This document shows, piece after piece, positions 58,471 to 64,000 of a DNA stretch of 64,000 bases. The notes under the pieces were generated by a model. It was not told the DNA's origin and ran no database searches. It worked only from the letters and a program-made list of their open reading frames with translations. Both the position numbers and the translations under genes were made by a program. This DNA comes from Poecilobothrus nobilitatus (Eukaryota > Arthropoda > Insecta > Diptera > Dolichopodidae), in the NCBI GenBank assembly GCA_947095535.1, contig OX352772.1, positions 47,387,445 through 47,451,444 on the forward strand, read 5' to 3'. The stretch's first letter is position 1, and every line of letters starts with the position of its first letter.

Positions 58471-61264
58471 AAAAATATTAGTCAAGTTGTAATATCAGTC
58501 AGCTGGCAATTGATACTAAATAGAGAGTAGACAATTGACATTTGGAGTACTTTCTCTGCACCAGAAAAATTTATTTTTTCAAAATTTATGTTCTTTGACA
58601 ACGATTTGATGAGCTTTCAGAACTTCTTCTGTCAGACTGCTGAAATTTTGGCATAAATTTAATATCAACTCTTGTCGAATAGGTTAAAAAAAGATTTAAA
58701 TAACTGTAAAAATTCTAGAAAATTTTATAACTTTATTGGTATTATTATAGAATCAGTTACTCATTGATTTTTGCATAGAAAATTTTAGCTATTAATTCGA
58801 AAAGCAAAGGACATATAATTATAAGAAGTCTCATCAGAACACTTTTTCAATTTCTGATTTTCTTTTTCAATGTAAGTAAAACTTCAAATAGAAAACGACA
58901 TACCGGGTTGGTTTCGAAATCTTGAATTAAAAATATAGAATATACGCTTTAAATACACTTTTTTCAGAATGTGGAAGATTCTGAATCAGTAGAGATTTTA
59001 TAGTTGAAACACAATAGATTATGAAATGCAAGATTTCGTACAACTGTCAGATAAGTCAACTCTTATCATAAATTACCGAAACATTATATGGTATGTTTTT
59101 GTTTAAAAGGAAGAAGTACAGTTAGGTTTAAAATTGTAAGTACTTTTATTTTTTCTATATGAATATATTTTTTGTATGAAGGAAAATTTTGAAATATTAT
59201 TGGAAATCAGAAAAGTTCCCACATCTATTTTCAAAAACTTTCTTTGAATAATTTTCTTTTTGTTTTAATTAAAATATTCTTTGACTCACTTATTTAATCT
59301 AATTTATATCTTTATTTCAATATAAGAAATATTAAGACTGAAAAGATAATTTTTTTTTTATATTGTAAAAGTCATAAATAAAATCTTAAAATTATCTGAC
59401 AATGTTTTATTTTTATGAACAAAAAAAAAAAATACTTATAGATACATTGAATTTTATAGATCATGTTAACTTTAATTAGAAATAAATAAAAAAAATAAAA
59501 ATAATTTTTATACAATCTATTTTTATTACCTTCAATCTACCTTTTTATATATCTTTAATTTAATTTTTCTTATATTATTTTAGTCATTTACTATTTACAT
59601 ATATATTGTATAGGTATATATTTTTTTTTTTTTTGTAAAATTATCAAAGTTGATAAAATAATCCTTAAATTTATCGCCATGTTACTGGTAATATTTCGTC
59701 ATCATTATAATGTTAACGTCAGATATAATTAATCCTTAATAAAAAAAAATAAGGACATAAAGAATAAAAAAAAAAAACAAAATGAAAGTATGGAGGAAAA
59801 AATATTTTTTTTTAAAAAGACTATTTGTACACTAGAAAGATCTAGAAACAAAATCTACTAGATCTTTATAAAAAAATAAAAAAAAAAATAAATATTCATT
59901 CAAGATAGATACAACATACATATATATATACATATACATATGTATATTAAAAGTTGAACAAAGAATATTGAAAGAATATTTCTGTCAAATGTTAACTGTT
60001 TGATATCAGCTAATAAAAATATCACTTTTCTTGTCTTCATTGTATATAGATAACCGGTAAATTTTAAACTCTAATGTTTTGTTGTTGTTTTTATTTTTTT
60101 ATTTTATTTTATTTTATTTTTTGTTTATGGTGTATCCCAATAGTTTGCATATTTAATATTATTATTATAGTAGTTGCTGTTGTCTTCACATTCATATTTT
60201 TAATCCTGATAAATCGATCAACTTGACTCTGTTGACTGTTTTTTTACATTTTTTTTTTTAAACTAGTTTTTACTTTTGTTTTTATTTTTTTTTTTGAAGT
60301 TATTATAACTAAGTATTTAAAAAAAAAAAATTTTTTTTTTGAAAATTGATTTATATTAAGTTCGTATAATCATTTGTCTCTTTATTCATTATATTATGCT
60401 TAATTTGGAACATTTTATTTGTTCTATTAATTTATTGGTCTATTTTTTCTATGATCATAATTTTATTCGTTTTTAATTGTTATTTCTGTTTGATAGTTTT
60501 TTTTATTTAATTGATTATTATTTTATCTACTCATTTTGTTTTATACATATATGTTAGTATAGGCATTAAAAAAAAAATCAATAGTCAATAATGCACTTTA
60601 TGAGATAATTTTCTTTCCTTTAAACGTCACTGTTTTTTTTTTACATAAGAACTGTTACATGACATTAAAAAAAAACTAAAGGTTTAATATTATCATTTAC
60701 CTTATAGATTTTCAAAATTTATGTTAAAAAATATATATATTATTTAAACTTTAACCGCCTCACTAGAATATAAATTTAAATATTACACTAAATAATATAT
60801 AGGAAGTAAGTTGAGAGTTGAAACTACTATATATTGTAGAATATAGTGTCTTCAAAACTTTATTATTGCAAAATACTGTTCAATCTACTTAAAAGACATG
60901 ACTACAAAAAAGAAACGCTCGGAGTAAATTTTTAAAAAATTGAAAAAAATTCAATTATGGAATAATATTTGTATTTAGTTAATAAATGATATTAAAATAA
61001 TAGTATTCTTACTTGGGGCATATTTTTTTAGCTAAGACAAATATTTAAAAAACAAAAAAAAAAATGCAAACTACTATCACTGAAATAACGGTAAAAATGT
61101 TATAATATATTTATTGTTAAGATGTAAAAGAAAAATACCAAAAGTAACATATTTCAAATTGTTTTCTCAATAAATGATGAAAAAAAAAAAACAAAAAAAA
61201 CAAACTATACGTATGAACAAAAAAAAAGTAGCGAAAGTTTATTTTTGAATGAATGCGGCAGCAT
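58471..61264. other. AT-rich spacer
   Basis: About 2.8 kb. TA/CATA microsatellite at about 59908-59946 and (TTTTA)n at about 60096-60120. A moderately complex patch lies at 59660-59740 (TTTATCGCCATGTTACTGGT). No gene recognised. Confidence 0.45.
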
Positions 61265-61304
61265 ATACAGGTGTACCTTTTACATTATTAATATGCACCT
61301 GTAT
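61265..61304. repeat. Inverted E-box pair (ATACAGGTG..CACCTGTAT)
   Basis: ATACAGGTG (61265-61273) pairs exactly with CACCTGTAT (61296-61304) across 22 bases. Each arm contains CAGGTG/CACCTG, a canonical E-box of the type bound by Snail and bHLH factors. Whether it is a regulatory site or chance symmetry cannot be told. Confidence 0.4.
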
Positions 61305-61998
61305 TATATGTACATATATAACTATAAGATACAAAAATTGTTATTTATTACTTGGAGAAATCACTAAATAAATTGAAATGCTGCCAATTATGAAAAAAAA
61401 AAACAAAAACAAATAAATATATAAATATTTCTTATGTTTATATCTAAATTGTTTATTAATTTAAATTTTATTATAAAAAAATTAAGGAGTAAACCAGATT
61501 TTTTTCTTATCCATATAAGTTTAATGTAAAGGTTGTGATGTGATGTTAATAATATTTTTTGCTATTAATTATAATTTAAAAATAATTAATATTGATTATA
61601 ACTTTTTTACAATATTTTTGGTTTTTTTTTTTTTTTTTTTGTGATTATTTAGATATTTAATTTAATTTTAACAATAAAGTAGGTACAAATGATCCATTAA
61701 AAAAATTAATTTGATTTAAATATTTAGGGTAATTGGTTTTAATTTTGAAGGTCAAATAATTTTAAAAACTTTTAATATTTTATGAAAAAAAAATGTGTTA
61801 AAAATGATTGTTTCATTTAGATTTTTAAGATTTATTAATTTTCTGCTAAAACGCAATGCTTGAAGTACATGTGAATGCTTTTTAATTCTTCACGTGAGAT
61901 GCCCATAATATGAAATCGACTTCATGTGGATGTATTAAACACATGTATTAAAATCACTTTAGAATCACTTTAGCTTTATAGAAATTTATATAACTTTA
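61305..61998. other. AT-rich spacer
   Basis: No recognised feature; ends at the TA flanking the next element. Confidence 0.5.
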
Positions 61999-62513
61999 CA
62001 GGGTGGTCCAGACCATACGCATCAGTTTTTCAAGTAGGGAAGGAGTCGTTATTTTAAAATAAAAAAAAATTCACCGAAATCGAGATTTTCAAATGTAAAT
62101 GCGTGTTGCTGCCACATGAAAAAGTTGCAAAATGATGTGAAAATGTTGCTGAACGTTGATGTATCATACAAAAGTTGCAATTACTAAATTTATAAGCAAA
62201 AATATAAAAGATTTTCATTTTATTTTTATTAATTTTAAAAGGAAATTGTTAGAAAACAAAAAAATTTAGTAAGACAAAAGTATTTTATTTTTTGACGTAG
62301 GATCCGTATTTGCATTGAAAAGTTAAAGTTCTCATTTGAAAATCTCGATTTCGGTGAATTTCTCGTCTAAAACCCCTATTATCCGATCCTTTCGGAGGTT
62401 TAAAATATCACCAATCGATAGAGCACCCCCAAACTTAGTTAATAATTTTATATTTTAAAATAACGGTTTCTTTCCTTCTTAAAAACCTGATACTCATGGT
62501 CTGAACCACCCTG
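61999..62513. mobile_element. 515 bp mariner-type TIR element (MITE)
   Basis: TA flanks both ends (61997-61998 and 62514-62515). The left end CAGGGTGGTCCAGACCATAC and the complement of the right end CAGGGTGGTTCAGACCATGA remain similar for about 60 bp, up to CGTTATTTTAAAATA. A second inner inverted pair, TCACCGAAATCGAGATTTTC near 62072 and its complement near 62340, gives the element a long foldback shape. No transposase frame is present. CAGGGTGG with TA duplication is typical of non-autonomous Tc1/mariner relatives. It does not share ends with the 14707 element beyond CAGGGTGG. Confidence 0.85.
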
Positions 62514-62515
62514 TA

Positions 62516-63505
62516 TATAACTATATTGAAAAAGTTGATAGATACCTGTTGAGATTTTGTTTTTAATTATACTTTCATTTGATTTTGAGAATTTATTTTG
62601 CTATACACACTTTGTATATTACTGGTATTATATCCCAGGATTCGTTTTCTTATACGATTTCAGTCGATATCTTTAAATTTTTAGAATTTTACTGCGTGAA
62701 TTTTAAATCTATCTTTTTTAAGAGTGTCACTAATCAAGTGCCTTTATCCTTTTTAATGAATGTGGCGGTATTAATTTATTATGATTTACGATGTATTCTT
62801 TAAAGTTTAAAATCCATCGTAGACATTTTTTGTTATGAAGTTTTCCGATTCATTTATAAGCTGTTGCTGTATGACCAGCTATGACGAGCTACGTTGCTGG
62901 GTTGTTTTATAAGGAATTGATTCGATATTAGAATACAATATTCGTTTTTTTGTATTTAAAAATATGAAACTTGAGTTTCATTTCTTTTGTTTTATTGAAA
63001 ATGTATTGTTAGTGAATTTCGTATTTTTTTATTATGGTCATGATATCCTCTTTAGTGACTTCATCTGATTTTATAATATTGCTAAAATTACGAAGTATTT
63101 ATATCAGTTCGACATTTAAGAGTTAAGTAGTATTAAAATTAAGATAATAAAATACACAAAAATCTGCCTTGCTGATCAAATTGGGATAAATTGTGATTTG
63201 GTATTAGCGTGTTGCTAAACTGTGATTTGGTGTTACTAAAAATATAACTATATAATAACCAATTTATATTAATATTGAAGTCCAATATACTAACAAATTA
63301 TGGCTAATTAAAATGTTTTTTTTGGAAGTAGACATTATTGAAGGTAAATGTTTGCCTTTTAAGATTTTAAAGATTTTAAGAAATTTAAAAATTTCAAGTG
63401 TGGTAGTTTTTTTTTAAATTTTACTATTTTTCACTTGTTTTTACTTTCATTACTAAGAGCTGTATTTGAATTTAGTAAAAAAAAAAAATGTACCATGTAA
63501 ATGTA
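62516..63505. other. AT-rich spacer
   Basis: About 1 kb. The frame 62579-62803 (74 codons) is F/I/L/Y-rich with no motif. TGTGATTTGGT words repeat near 63192 and 63220. No gene recognised. Confidence 0.45.
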
Positions 63506-63534
63506 AAACCATGTACCATTTAGGTACATGGTTT
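63506..63534. repeat. Perfect 12 bp hairpin
   Basis: AAACCATGTACC (63506-63517) pairs exactly with GGTACATGGTTT (63523-63534) around a 5-base loop. An extra ATGTACCATGTAA lies just upstream. Confidence 0.8.
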
Positions 63535-64000
63535 GTTTTTAAAATTTTTTGTTATGTAAAAATGAACAAACACTGTACCAACACTGGCTTATAACATAAT
63601 AAATAAAATAAAAGAAAATTTATTTTAAACAAACGAACACATTTAAAATAACACTTGTTTAAATCTATTTCCGTGATCAAATCTTAAAAAGAAAAATGAA
63701 AACAAAATAAAAACCAAGAGTTTAAAACTAAATCATTATATGATATTTTCCATAAATTTTAAAAAATAAAACCATTTTCTCTCATTTAATTTATTCTAAT
63801 TTCCATATGTCAATTTTTTTTGTTTTTTTTTAGTTGTGTCATAACTTCCATTGCCCCTTCATAAAAATAAAAAAACAACCAGAAGCACTATTTAGTTTTT
63901 TTTTCTTTTTTTTTTTGTTCGCAGAATATGCATTAAAAAATGAATAAACTTTTCCTGATCAATAAATTCCATAATATTGTCAATATATTTTATTGTTCCC
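63535..64000. other. AT-rich spacer to window end
   Basis: No recognised feature. Confidence 0.5.

Overview
This window looks like non-coding, repeat-bearing nuclear DNA from an insect or other arthropod. By eye it is very AT-rich, with poly(A)/poly(T) tracts and TA, TTTTA, ATAA and TACA microsatellites throughout. It carries tRNA-derived SINEs, mariner-type elements, RTE-like LINE fragments and many short inverted-repeat elements. No open reading frame looks like a cellular gene, and nothing looks bacterial: no operons, ribosome binding sites or CRISPR. It is best read as intergenic or long-intron sequence. I cannot name the species.

Layout: 0.5-1.8 kb holds the first copy of a large interspersed repeat, called family A here, whose body is built from repeated modules of about 0.5 kb. 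At 3.5-3.9 kb is an inverted-repeat element and at 5.4-5.7 kb are two short tandem repeats. A decayed LINE C-terminal end lies at 8.5-8.7 kb. At 10.7-12.5 kb an older family A copy is split by a 908 bp terminal-inverted-repeat (TIR) element with a TA target duplication. At 14.7-15.55 kb is a mariner-like element, internally deleted but still showing transposase remnants. Two copies of an unnamed A-tailed repeat (family B) lie at 13.7 and 20.3 kb. tRNA-SINE family 1 lies at 22.0, 26.6 and 35.8 kb. Two young family A copies lie head-to-tail at 28.5-30.9 kb. tRNA-SINE family 2 lies at 33.8 and 58.1 kb, with a head fragment at 45.8 kb.

At 37.0-37.4 kb an array of roughly 20 bp units forms a foldback. 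At 42.0-42.6 kb two LINE fragments point away from each other, as expected from a 5'-inverted insertion. A 509 bp TIR element is at 46.3 kb and a third SINE type at 48.3 kb. The clearest structure is a three-unit tandem array at 54.16-57.90 kb, period about 1.24 kb. Each unit is a mosaic of a pogo/Tigger-like end, a 16 bp minisatellite, a TIR element and an inverted family A fragment containing a 40 bp palindrome. Units 2 and 3 differ, by eye, at only two places. A 515 bp TIR element with a TA duplication is at 62.0-62.5 kb.

No genes work together here. The readable history is transposition: insertion into older repeats, internal deletion of autonomous elements, and recent tandem amplification of a composite of repeats. 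Family names, boundaries and divergence are by-eye judgements without database comparison.
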